DNA of 9,695 bases from Bacteroidales bacterium (GTDB taxonomy: Bacteria > Bacteroidota > Bacteroidia > Bacteroidales > UBA3663). Under the pieces are notes generated by a model. It was not told the DNA's origin. It did no database searches and saw only the letters and a program-made list of their open reading frames with translations. How positions within the stretch are numbered: the stretch's first letter is position 1; every line of letters starts with the position of its first letter. Below, piece after piece: positions 1-6,699 of the stretch. The stretch lies in NCBI GenBank assembly GCA_030526445.1, contig JAUNCV010000073.1, forward strand, positions 1 through 9,695, read 5' to 3'. The translations under genes were made by a program, and so were the position numbers.

Positions 1-669
1 TTCGAACAATGCATAGACAAACGTACCCCAGGTCTTGAGATGAAGCGGATGCGTCTGCCTGAGCCACACATTGCGATAGATGCCTGCACCCTCGTAGAAC
101 CATCCCTCTTCGAGCGAAGCATCGGCACGCACACATACTATATTCTTATCGCCATAGTTGAGATAATCGCTGATATCATATGTCTGAGAGGCATAGCCGC
201 TGGGTTCGACACCCATATAGATGCCATTGACCCAGACGATAGAATTGCGGAAGATGCCATCGAACTGCAGTTCGAGATGCTGCCCTTCTGCCTCCTTCGG
301 AACAAAGAACGTTTTTCGATACCAGCCTACAGAATTCTCTGGATACTTGTATCCCACCGTTTTGTAACCATGACTATGACTGGCCTCGGGGGCGAAAGGA
401 AGAGTGGTTACCCAATCGTGAGGCAAACGGATAGACTGCCAGAGCGAATCGGAGAATTTCTCACAATATGGTCCCTCATTGTGAATGCCATGTGCCTTGG
501 TCAGATAGTTGAAATATTCGGTGCCCGACATAAAATCCTGTCGCACATCAGCGGCATGACCATGAGCAAACTTCCAATCCTCATTGAAGAGTTGGGTGTG
601 ACGCTGGCTTTGCGCCATGAGGCTCAGGGTAGAGAGAGCCCAAAAACCAAAAAGAAGAGTAGCTTTCAT
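1..669 (-). CDS. Secreted family 2 glycoside hydrolase, beta-galactosidase-like, N-terminal part only
   Basis: The reading frame starts at the ATG at 669 and runs off the left edge after 223 codons, so the 3' part is missing. Residues 1-19 form a signal peptide (basic start, hydrophobic core, likely cut after LMA), implying periplasmic or surface export; there is no lipobox cysteine. The rest is the sugar-binding jelly-roll domain of GH2: N-E-D-W-K-F at 29-34, LPHDW at 82-86, GWYRKTFFVP at 115-124, W-V-N-G at 146-149, and EGWFYEGAGIYRNVWL at 188-203. These are standard landmarks of Bacteroidota beta-galactosidase-type GH2 enzymes. The catalytic barrel lies outside the window, so activity cannot be checked and the substrate is inferred from family resemblance. 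The gene diverges from a second GH2 gene; a promoter at 694-725 would give a leader of only about 20 bases. Confidence 0.9.
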   Translation of the reverse strand, partial: MKATLLFGFWALSTLSLMAQSQRHTQLFNEDWKFAHGHAADVRQDFMSGTEYFNYLTKAHGIHNEGPYCEKFSDSLWQSIRLPHDWVTTLPFAPEASHSHGYKTVGYKYPENSVGWYRKTFFVPKEAEGQHLELQFDGIFRNSIVWVNGIYMGVEPSGYASQTYDISDYLNYGDKNIVCVRADASLEEGWFYEGAGIYRNVWLRQTHPLHLKTWGTFVYALFE

Positions 670-693
670 GTTGTTAGGTGTTACGTTGTGGTG

Positions 694-725
694 CGAAGAT
701 AGAGAGTATTTTGATTTCGGCCAAA
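694..725 (-). promoter_or_regulatory. Bacteroidota-type promoter for the left GH2 gene
   Basis: Read on the minus strand, TTTG (725-722) is followed after exactly 20 bases by TATCTTCG (701-694). This fits the Bacteroidota primary sigma factor pattern (-33 TTTG, -7 TAnnTTTG) with one mismatch in the -7 box. The same TATCTTCG box at the same spacing occurs upstream of uxaC. The expected transcription start is near 687, close to the ATG at 669. Confidence 0.65.
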
Positions 726-750
726 ATTTTAATAGCAGAAAAAATAAAAA

Positions 751-766
751 ACAAACGATAGTTTGT
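751..766. repeat. Inverted repeat, candidate operator between the two GH2 genes
   Basis: ACAAAC and GTTTGT are perfect 6-base inverted arms separated by GATA. The right arm covers the -33 TTTG (762-765) of the promoter for the right GH2 gene, and the whole repeat lies about 26 bases upstream of the -33 box of the divergent promoter. A bound regulator could therefore affect both genes. This is inferred from position and symmetry only; no matching repeat was seen at the other promoters in the window. Confidence 0.35.
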
Positions 767-793
767 AGAATTGGATAAAATAGGTTAACTTTG
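762..793 (+). promoter_or_regulatory. Bacteroidota-type promoter for the right GH2 gene
   Basis: TTTG (762-765), a 20-base spacer, then TAACTTTG (786-793) is a full match to the Bacteroidota TTTG / TAnnTTTG promoter pattern. The expected start is near 799, leaving a leader of about 65 AT-rich bases before the ATG at 865. Confidence 0.75.
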
Positions 794-864
794 CAACGAC
801 TCATTGAACAATATTGACATGAGTTGGTTAACAAAAAAACAAACACAACATAACAACAGAAAAT

Positions 865-2673
865 ATGAAACACTCTCTTCTGACACTACTCCTCGCCTCT
901 GGAGCCTGGGCCAGCATGCAGGCTCAGGAAATACCACTTGTCAACAACATCTATGGCCGACAGAACACCATAACACTGAATGGTGCCTGGGACTATATTG
1001 TTGATGTGCAGGAACGCGGATTCTACGACTACCGAATGAACGAAACACGCTGGGGATTCTTTCTGGATCAGCACCAGAAAGACAAGCAGGAACTGGTAGA
1101 GTATAACTTTGACACAAGTCCTAAGATGAATGTTCCCGGTGACTGGAACACACAAGACGAACAGCTATTCTTCTATGAAGGCACAGTTTGGCTGCGACGC
1201 AATTTTGACTACTCTCCTACTCCTGGCAAACGAACCGTGCTCTATTTTGGTGCCGTAAACTATGAGGCCATTGTCTATGTTAACGGTCAGAAGATGGGTA
1301 AGCACGTGGGCGGTTTCACCCCATTCAACTTCGACATCACTTCGGCCCTGAAAGAGGGAAAGAACAATGTGATTGTAAAGGTGGACAACAAACGTACGCG
1401 CGAGCAGATTCCAACCAATATCTATGACTGGTGGAACTATGGCGGCATTACCCGTGATGTGTTGCTCACTGAGGTAGATGAGACCTATGTGGAAGACTAC
1501 TCTTTGCAACTCGACAAACAAGACTGGAAGCACCTGACCGGATGGGTAAAACTCAACAACAAAGTGGCTGGTGAAAAGGTTTCGGTCAATATTCCTGAAC
1601 TGAAAGTAAAGACAGAAGTGGTGACCGACAATGAAGGTAGAGCCGAGATTTCGGTCAAAGCCAAGCCTACACTCTGGAGCCCAGAGAACCCCAAACTATA
1701 TAATGTGTCGATAGCCCGAGGCGAAGAGATCATCAGCGACGAGATTGGCTTCCGCTGCATCGAGACCCAAGGCAAACAGATATTGCTCAACGGACAGCCA
1801 ATCTTCATGCGTGGCATCAGTCTGCATGAAGAGGCTCCATTTGGCGGTGGCCGAACCACACACGTGTCACAGTCTCGCACCTTGCTTGAATGGGCCAAGG
1901 AACTTAACTGTAACTATGTGCGAATGGCTCACTACCCACACAGCGAACTCGAAGTGCGCGAAGCCGAGAAAATGGGCATTATGGTATGGGATGAGATTCC
2001 GGTATATTGGACCATTGCCTGGGAAAATCAAGAAACCTATGCCAATGCCGAACGCCAGCTGCACGACATGATTAACAGAGACAAAAACCGTGCTGCAGTG
2101 GTGATCTGGAGCATTGCTAACGAAACACCCCACAGCGACCCTCGTGACAAGTTCCTGAGCAGTCTGGCTAAATATGCAAGAACACAGGATAACAGCCGTC
2201 TCATATCAATGGCAATGGAGGTAACTTCGGCCAACAACTATCACAACAAACTCAACGACAACATGCACGAATATGTGGATGTAGTAAGTTTTAATCAATA
2301 TGTAGGTTGGTATCGTGATGTTAACGATGCATCGAAAATGACATGGGAAGTGCCCTACAACAAACCTGTCATCGTAAGCGAATTTGGCGGTGGTGCACGC
2401 TATGGTTTGCATGCCGATAAAGACACCCGATGGAGCGAAGAGTTCCAGGAAAATCTCTATATTGAGAATCTGAAAATGCTCGACAAGATTGAAGGACTTG
2501 CCGGACTCTCTCCTTGGATTCTTAAAGATTTTCGCTCACCAGCCCGCTACCTTCCAGATGTACAAGACTACTACAACCGCAAAGGTCTCGTCTCTGAACA
2601 AGGACAGAAAAAACTTAGTTTTTATGTAATGCAACAGTATTACAAAGAAAAAAGTGAGGCAAACAAAAAGTAA
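865..2673 (+). CDS. Secreted family 2 glycoside hydrolase, beta-glucuronidase-like
   Basis: The 602-residue product is close to the length of E. coli beta-glucuronidase. Residues 1-20 are a signal peptide (likely cut after MQA), so it acts outside the cytoplasm. A sugar-binding domain (about 35-205) and an Ig-like domain (about 206-295) precede a TIM barrel that opens with GFRCIE at 295 and contains NYVRMAHYPHS at 350-360. The acid/base glutamate is E420 in WSIANE, and the nucleophile is E506 in SEFGGG. N571-R-K573 in YYNRKG sits where beta-glucuronidases carry the N-x-K motif that contacts the substrate carboxylate. Some other GH2 enzymes have a similar N-x-K-G, so beta-glucuronidase or beta-galacturonidase is probable but not proven. 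The uronate operon downstream fits release of uronic acids from a polymer. The gene diverges from another GH2 gene and has its own promoter at 762-793. Confidence 0.93.
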   Translation: MKHSLLTLLLASGAWASMQAQEIPLVNNIYGRQNTITLNGAWDYIVDVQERGFYDYRMNETRWGFFLDQHQKDKQELVEYNFDTSPKMNVPGDWNTQDEQLFFYEGTVWLRRNFDYSPTPGKRTVLYFGAVNYEAIVYVNGQKMGKHVGGFTPFNFDITSALKEGKNNVIVKVDNKRTREQIPTNIYDWWNYGGITRDVLLTEVDETYVEDYSLQLDKQDWKHLTGWVKLNNKVAGEKVSVNIPELKVKTEVVTDNEGRAEISVKAKPTLWSPENPKLYNVSIARGEEIISDEIGFRCIETQGKQILLNGQPIFMRGISLHEEAPFGGGRTTHVSQSRTLLEWAKELNCNYVRMAHYPHSELEVREAEKMGIMVWDEIPVYWTIAWENQETYANAERQLHDMINRDKNRAAVVIWSIANETPHSDPRDKFLSSLAKYARTQDNSRLISMAMEVTSANNYHNKLNDNMHEYVDVVSFNQYVGWYRDVNDASKMTWEVPYNKPVIVSEFGGGARYGLHADKDTRWSEEFQENLYIENLKMLDKIEGLAGLSPWILKDFRSPARYLPDVQDYYNRKGLVSEQGQKKLSFYVMQQYYKEKSEANKK

Positions 2674-2681
2674 CCAAAGCA

Positions 2682-2711
2682 TGTTTGATTTGCAAAAAAC
2701 ACAATCAAACA
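2682..2711 (+). other. Hairpin just after the GH2 stop codon
   Basis: TGTTTGATT (2682-2690) and AATCAAACA (2703-2711) form a perfect 9-base stem with a 12-base loop, nine bases after the TAA; two further G-C pairs are possible beyond an A-A mismatch. No run of T follows on either strand, so it is not a canonical intrinsic terminator. It could protect the mRNA 3' end. The following bases to about 2840 are very AT-rich and show no gene. Confidence 0.4.
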
Positions 2712-2842
2712 AGCAAAATTGCAAGAATGATGCAAATTATTACATTTATATATTGCATCAACAACACAACTCATAACTTACTGATTTTCAATCAATGTTA
2801 GTTTTTACATATTATATTTTTGTTTGATATCGATAAAAACTC

Positions 2843-2873
2843 TTTTATATATGAAAGAAAACCGCTATCTTTG
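2843..2873 (+). promoter_or_regulatory. Bacteroidota-type promoter upstream of a candidate small RNA
   Basis: TATCTTTG (2866-2873) matches the -7 consensus TAnnTTTG exactly. TTTT at 2843-2846, 19 bases upstream, matches three of four bases of the -33 box. The expected start is about 2879. No translatable gene of useful length follows before the terminator at 3058-3089, which is why a non-coding product is proposed. Confidence 0.55.
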
Positions 2874-2879
2874 CACCAC

Positions 2880-3090
2880 GAAATTTATGAATTGATATAG
2901 TGTAATGGAACTGTTTTCAAATAATGATGTGAATACGGTTGGTTGAATTAGTAAAATAGGACAAATCAAGACCATGATTGAAAAGGTTCAACTCATGGCA
3001 CCCTAATGAGTAAGTAAGGTTATCAGATTATGTGTTATGTTATTTAATTAAAACATTAAAGGTCGGACTTGCGAAAGCCCGACCTTTTTA
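2880..3090 (+). ncRNA. Candidate structured small RNA of about 210 nt, family not recognised
   Basis: This stretch lies between a promoter with an exact -7 box (2866-2873) and a strong intrinsic terminator (3058-3089), and codes for nothing beyond 13 codons. It contains strong hairpins. Bases 2909-2919 pair with 2930-2940 in 10 of 11 positions, counting one G-U, around a 10-base loop. CCATGATTGAA (2972-2982) pairs with 2987-2998 as 11 base pairs with one bulged C, closing an AAGG loop. ACTCAT (2991-2996) can instead pair with ATGAGT (3006-3011), which would disrupt the second hairpin, so a switch is conceivable. It lies beyond the end of a plus-strand GH2 gene and opposite the orientation of the uronate operon. 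Independent transcription is inferred; a 3' UTR of the GH2 gene is the main alternative. The 5' end is estimated from the promoter. Confidence 0.5.
3058..3089 (+). terminator. Intrinsic terminator, possibly working in both directions
   Basis: AAAGGTCGGACTT (3058-3070) and AAGCCCGACCTTT (3075-3087) form a 13-position stem with a single A-C mismatch, closed by a GCGA loop of the GNRA type on the plus strand. TTTTT (3085-3089) and a further TTTT after one A supply the U-run. Read on the minus strand the same stem begins right after the stop codon of the small ORF at 3088-3315 and is followed by a weaker T-rich stretch, so it may end that transcript too. Confidence 0.85.
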
Positions 3091-3315
3091 TTTTACACAA
3101 ACCTTCCAGTAACACTCGCCAGGAAGTCCAAGATTCTCTTCTCTGCGATAATCTCGCTCAACAGCGAAGATACGCTTGCATTCGCCCTCAACAAACAGTA
3201 CGTCGTTGATAAAGGGTTCCTGCTCTCTTCTTACAGTATAGACAAATATGTCGAAAGGATCTGGGCTTGGCTCATAAGGGTCGCCCGATTCATAAATATT
3301 CCAGATATGGGTCAT
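3088..3315 (-). CDS. Small protein of unknown function (75 aa)
   Basis: I do not recognise this ORF. From the ATG at 3315 it encodes 75 mostly polar residues with no signal peptide or membrane segment. The N-terminal third is acidic and proline-containing (SGDPYEPSPDPFD). The middle and end alternate charged and aromatic or aliphatic residues (ECKRIFAVERDYRREE, then LGLPGECYWKVCVK), as expected for a small folded beta-rich domain; there are three cysteines. The stop codon abuts the hairpin at 3058-3087, which on this strand would serve as its terminator, and this supports a real gene. The frame can be extended to a GTG at 3345, but that codon lies inside the exuT terminator stem, so the ATG is preferred. 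No promoter was found; readthrough from exuT is possible. It is not obviously linked to uronate metabolism. Confidence 0.5.
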   Translation of the reverse strand: MTHIWNIYESGDPYEPSPDPFDIFVYTVRREQEPFINDVLFVEGECKRIFAVERDYRREENLGLPGECYWKVCVK

Positions 3316-3331
3316 AACGTAAAAGCAGAAG

Positions 3332-3372
3332 AAAATATCCTCCACTCAGCACAACGCCAGTGGAGGATTTTT
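3332..3372 (-). terminator. Terminator downstream of exuT, symmetrical in both directions
   Basis: ATCCTCCACT (3337-3346) and AGTGGAGGAT (3359-3368) form a perfect 10-base-pair stem with a 12-base loop, 23 bases after the exuT stop codon. An AAAA/TTTT pairing lies one mismatch further out, so there is a U-run on either strand: ATTTTC on the minus strand and a better TTTTTATTT on the plus strand. It is positioned to end the uxaC-kdgK-eda-exuT transcript and to block plus-strand transcription entering the operon. Confidence 0.75.
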
Positions 3373-3391
3373 ATTTAGGCAGGAAAGAGGA

Positions 3392-4831
3392 TTAAGCCTC
3401 TACCTTCTTATACTTAGGAACAAGAGTCTTCATAATGCTCCAGGCGATGAGATAAGCCACAGCGCAGAAGCAGAACACCATCATGTAAGAAGCAGGCTTT
3501 CCTTCGAAACCGAAGAAGGTGAAAGCAGACCCCTGCTCCTCAGCATAGGTGAAGAGTGCACCAGCCGACTTGTTAATAATCATCGAACCAATGCCACCAG
3601 CCATAGCACCAATACCTGTTACAGAAGCTACCGACGACTTAGGGAACATATCGCCAATAGTTGAGAACAAGTTGGCAGACCATGCCTGATGACCAGCACC
3701 AGCCAAACCAATGATGATAGCAGGCCACCAAACAGACTGTGCGCCCAATGGCTGAGCAAAGAGAGCAAAGATTGGCAAGAACGCAAAGATGAGCATAGAG
3801 AGCATACGGCCAGCATAAGGCTCCATACCCTTTTTCTCAACAAAGAGTTTTGGCAAATAACCGCCATAGATAGAGAGTACGGTCACGATAGCATAAAGGG
3901 TAAAGATGAGTGCCTGACCCATGCCCGAAGATGCCTTATAGCCGAACTGATCCTGGAAGTAAGATGGTGCCCAGAAGAGGAAGAACCACCATACACCATC
4001 GGTAAAGAACTTACCGGTGATGAACGACCAGGTCTGCTTGTAGGTAAAGAGCTTGCCGAAAGAAATCTGAGGCTCGTTGTCAACAACAGCTGTCTGAGCA
4101 GCGGCAGCCTCAGCAGCATCATCCTGATGGATGTATTCAAGCTCAGCTTCGTTAACATGCTTGCTCTGCTCTGGTTTGTCGTACATAAACTGCCAGAAGA
4201 ACATCCAGATGAAGCCAAGTGCACCAATGATGATGAATGCCATCTCCCAGCCCCATGCCTTAGCAAGAGCAGGAATGGTGAGAGGAGCTGCAAGAGCACC
4301 GACCGAAGCACCCGCATTGAAAATTGAGGTAGCAAAAGCACGGTCCTTCTTTGGGAAATATTCTGCAGTTACCTTGATAGCTGCAGGGAAGTTGCCTGCC
4401 TCACCGAGAGCAAGGACGCCACGGCAGAAGAGGAAGAGGTAAACAGAGAGTGTAGCAATAGCGACTGCAACATCGCCTGTTGCCTTGCCCAAATGTGCCA
4501 CTTCAGTAATACCATCGTAACCGCCAAAATTAACGGTAGCCCAGCCACAAGCTGCATGCAAGCATGCACCAAACGACCAGATAAAGATGGCCCACTGATA
4601 ACCCTTCTTGGTACCCATCCAGTCTACAAACTTACCTGCAAGCAAGCAAGCAACAGCATACATGATAGAGAAGGCAGATGTGATTGTACCATAGTCGTTA
4701 TCGGTCCAATGGAACTCTGGAGCAATAAACTCCTTGTAGGTCATTGACAGCACCTGACGGTCCATGTAGTTCACTGTAGTAGCTACGAACAGGAGCGCGC
4801 AAAGCCACCAACGCCAATTGGTCATTTTCAT
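3392..4831 (-). CDS. exuT: Hexuronate transporter of the major facilitator superfamily (ExuT type)
   Basis: The 479-residue protein has about 12 hydrophobic segments and an inner-membrane MFS fold. TM1 starts almost at the N-terminus (WWLCALLFVATTVNYMDRQ), a pattern typical of the anion:cation symporter family that includes ExuT. GEAGNFPAAIKVTAEYFP, then AFATSIFNAGASVG, is the family signature around TM4-5. A charged, alanine-rich cytoplasmic loop (about 225-255) separates the two six-helix halves. It probably imports D-galacturonate and/or D-glucuronate with protons; the exact substrate cannot be read from sequence, but the four other uronate genes nearby make it likely. It is the last gene of the operon, 80 bases after eda, with a terminator-like hairpin in that gap and another terminator after its stop. 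An alternative start exists at M3. Confidence 0.9.
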   Translation of the reverse strand: MKMTNWRWWLCALLFVATTVNYMDRQVLSMTYKEFIAPEFHWTDNDYGTITSAFSIMYAVACLLAGKFVDWMGTKKGYQWAIFIWSFGACLHAACGWATVNFGGYDGITEVAHLGKATGDVAVAIATLSVYLFLFCRGVLALGEAGNFPAAIKVTAEYFPKKDRAFATSIFNAGASVGALAAPLTIPALAKAWGWEMAFIIIGALGFIWMFFWQFMYDKPEQSKHVNEAELEYIHQDDAAEAAAAQTAVVDNEPQISFGKLFTYKQTWSFITGKFFTDGVWWFFLFWAPSYFQDQFGYKASSGMGQALIFTLYAIVTVLSIYGGYLPKLFVEKKGMEPYAGRMLSMLIFAFLPIFALFAQPLGAQSVWWPAIIIGLAGAGHQAWSANLFSTIGDMFPKSSVASVTGIGAMAGGIGSMIINKSAGALFTYAEEQGSAFTFFGFEGKPASYMMVFCFCAVAYLIAWSIMKTLVPKYKKVEA

Positions 4832-4854
4832 AGAATAAGATACGTGTTATGTTG

Positions 4855-4903
4855 AAAAAATGGGTTACTATGCAGCCTCTCTTTCATGAAACTGCATAGT
4901 AAC
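4855..4903 (-). terminator. Terminator or attenuator hairpin between eda and exuT
   Basis: On the minus strand GTTACTATGCAG (4903-4892) pairs perfectly over 12 bases with CTGCATAGTAAC (4875-4864) around a 16-base loop that itself contains the palindrome TTTCATGAAA. After CCA comes TTTTTT (4860-4855). The stem begins nine bases after the eda stop codon. Its form is that of an intrinsic terminator, yet the operon apparently continues into exuT. No promoter with a proper -33 box fits the 24 bases left before the exuT ATG, so partial readthrough or RNA processing is the likely role. Confidence 0.75.
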
Positions 4904-4911
4904 AAATATTA

Positions 4912-5580
4912 TTACTTACCGAATGATGCAATAGCCTCGAAGCACTCCTTGCACTTGTTGGTTACATAAGCCCAGTCGCCAGCAGCAACCTTATCCTTAG
5001 GGAAGAGCTTAGAGCCCATACCTACGCAGAAGACGCCAGCTTCGAACCACTTCTTGAGGTTCTCAGCCTCAGGAGCAACACCACCAGTCACCATGATCTT
5101 GGTCCATGGCATTGGAGCCATGATGCCCTTAACAAGGTTGGTACCAACTACATCGCCAGGGAATACCTTGGTGAAGTCGCAGCCTACCTCCTGTGCCTTG
5201 CCAATCTCTGATGGAGTAAGGCAACCTGGGCAATAGGTCACACAACGACGATTGCAAACAACAGCAATATCAGGGTTGAACAACGGACCAACAACAAAGT
5301 TAGCGCCCAACTGCATGTAAAGCGAAGCTGTAGGAGCATCGACCACAGAACCTACACCAATAGCGAGTTCTGGGCACTCTTTTGCAGCCCACTTCACGAG
5401 CTCACCAAACACTTCGTGAGCAAAGTCGCCACGATTAGTGAACTCGAAAGCGCGAACACCGCCTTCGTAGCAAGCCTTTACCACATTCTTTGCCACCTCA
5501 ACGTCCTTGTGATAGAACACAGGTACCATAGGTGCGGCCTTGATTTTGGCCATCACCTCAAATTTATCGAATTTTGCCAT
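4912..5580 (-). CDS. eda: 2-keto-3-deoxy-6-phosphogluconate (KDPG) / 4-hydroxy-2-oxoglutarate aldolase
   Basis: This cytoplasmic class I aldolase splits KDPG into pyruvate and glyceraldehyde 3-phosphate, the last step of uronate breakdown. The 222-residue length fits the family. Key residues are visible: E46 in AFEFTNR with R50 nearby, the conserved block CPGCLTPSEI at 117-126, the Schiff-base lysine K138 in FTKVFPGD, and the phosphate-binding MVTGGV further on. The PGxxTPSEI block and spacing match E. coli Eda. It lies 19 bases after kdgK, whose product supplies its substrate, and 80 bases before exuT. Start at the ATG at 5580; M10 is an alternative but would shorten the first beta strand region. 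The protein is unusually cysteine-rich for the family by eye (several Cys at 109-134), without an obvious metal-site pattern. Confidence 0.94.
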   Translation of the reverse strand: MAKFDKFEVMAKIKAAPMVPVFYHKDVEVAKNVVKACYEGGVRAFEFTNRGDFAHEVFGELVKWAAKECPELAIGVGSVVDAPTASLYMQLGANFVVGPLFNPDIAVVCNRRCVTYCPGCLTPSEIGKAQEVGCDFTKVFPGDVVGTNLVKGIMAPMPWTKIMVTGGVAPEAENLKKWFEAGVFCVGMGSKLFPKDKVAAGDWAYVTNKCKECFEAIASFGK

Positions 5581-5599
5581 TTTTCAGATTGTTAAATAA

Positions 5600-6625
5600 T
5601 TAGCGCTGTACGCGACCGTTAGCATTGCCACCAGCGAGAGCAAGAACCTCCTCCTCTGAAACGAGGTTATAGTCACCATTGATGGTGTGCTTGAGAGCCG
5701 AAGCTGCAACTGCAAACTCGAGAGCCTTAGCCTGATCGCCCTGATACTTGAGCATACCATGGATAAGACCGCCAGAGAATGAGTCACCACCACCTACACG
5801 GTCAATGATTGGGTTAATCTCATAACGCTTGCTCTGATAGAACTCCTCACCATTGTAGATGAGAGCCTTCCAACCATTGTGGGTAGCAGAGAACGACTCA
5901 CGAAGGGTAGAAACCACATACTTGAAGCCAAACTGCTCCTTCATCTGACGGAAGATGCCCTCATAGCCAGCAGCATTAGTCTCACCACCCTCAACATCAG
6001 CCTCTGGCTTGAAACCAAGGCAGAGTTCTGCATCCTCTTCGTTGCCGATGCAAACATCAACATACTGCATGAGTGGACGCATGATAGAGATAGCCTTCTC
6101 AGAGGTCCAAAGCTTCTTGCGGAAGTTGAGATCGACCGAAACAGTTACACCATGGCGCTTTGCAGCCTCACAAGCCAAACGGGTGAGCTCTGCAGCCTTG
6201 TCAGAGATAGCTGGGGTAATGCCAGACCAGTGGAACCAATCAGCGCCCTCCATGATAGCATCGAAATCGAAATCTTCAGGATTAGCCTCAGCAATAGCAG
6301 AGTGAGCACGATCGTAGATAACCTTTGATGGACGCATAGATGCACCAGTCTCGCAATAGTAGAGACCTACACGATCACCACCACGGGTGATGTATGAGGT
6401 ATTAACACCATAGCGACGAAGTGAGTTGACAGCAATCTGGCCAATCTCATGCTTTGGCAACTTGGTTACAAGATAAGCATCGTGACCATAGTTGGCACAG
6501 CTGATGGCTACGTTTGCCTCACCACCGCCAGGGATGATGCGGAATACGTCGGTCTGTACAAAACGATCATTACCGTTTGGAGAGAGGCGAAGCATAATTT
6601 CGCCCAAAGTGATAATCTTTCCCAT
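5600..6625 (-). CDS. kdgK: 2-keto-3-deoxygluconate kinase (PfkB/ribokinase family)
   Basis: The enzyme phosphorylates 2-keto-3-deoxygluconate with ATP to give KDPG. The 341-residue protein has the PfkB fold landmarks: an N-terminal strand leading to LGEIMLRLSP (7-16), the substrate-side glycine motif GGGEANVA at 33-40, VSVDLNFRKKLW at 162-173, and the C-terminal PfkB signature DRVGGGDSFSGGLIHG at 275-290, in which D281 is the catalytic base and 278-280 form the anion hole. Length and the DLNFR block agree with KDG kinases, but a related 2-keto sugar-acid kinase cannot be excluded on motifs alone; the next gene, eda, uses the expected product and settles the call. It lies 74 bases after uxaC. 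That gap carries a small hairpin and no promoter I could find. Confidence 0.92.
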   Translation of the reverse strand: MGKIITLGEIMLRLSPNGNDRFVQTDVFRIIPGGGEANVAISCANYGHDAYLVTKLPKHEIGQIAVNSLRRYGVNTSYITRGGDRVGLYYCETGASMRPSKVIYDRAHSAIAEANPEDFDFDAIMEGADWFHWSGITPAISDKAAELTRLACEAAKRHGVTVSVDLNFRKKLWTSEKAISIMRPLMQYVDVCIGNEEDAELCLGFKPEADVEGGETNAAGYEGIFRQMKEQFGFKYVVSTLRESFSATHNGWKALIYNGEEFYQSKRYEINPIIDRVGGGDSFSGGLIHGMLKYQGDQAKALEFAVAASALKHTINGDYNLVSEEEVLALAGGNANGRVQR

Positions 6626-6641
6626 TGTTAGTAGTTTATTT

Positions 6642-6659
6642 TGCGCAATCTATCGCGCA
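6642..6659 (-). other. Short hairpin between uxaC and kdgK
   Basis: TGCGC (6642-6646) and GCGCA (6655-6659) make a 5-base GC-rich stem with an 8-base loop, 17 bases upstream of the kdgK ATG, in an otherwise AT-rich 74-base gap. No T-run follows, so it is not a terminator. It could affect translation or mRNA processing, or be chance. Confidence 0.2.
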
Positions 6660-6699
6660 CGTATATATTTAAATATGTGTAAATACAGGATTTTCTGAT

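Noticed and set aside
40..702. A 220-codon open frame on the plus strand at the left edge
   Set aside because: It is antisense to the GH2 signal peptide and sugar-binding domain, which fit the family residue by residue.
2905..3006. Tiny ORFs of 13 codons (2905-2946) and 10 codons (2974-3006) within the RNA candidate
   Set aside because: They are too short to separate from chance and both overlap strong hairpins.
2880..3090. Naming the RNA candidate as 6S RNA or Bacteroidales-1
   Set aside because: The length is similar, but I see several separate hairpins, not the single long rod with a central bubble typical of 6S, and I could not compare it with a covariance model.
3316..3345. GTG at 3345 as the start of the small unknown protein
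   Set aside because: The codon lies inside the perfect stem of the exuT terminator; the ATG at 3315 gives a cleaner start.
4835..4842. TATCTTAT on the minus strand as a promoter for exuT
   Set aside because: There is no -33 box at the right spacing and it is only a few bases from the exuT ATG.
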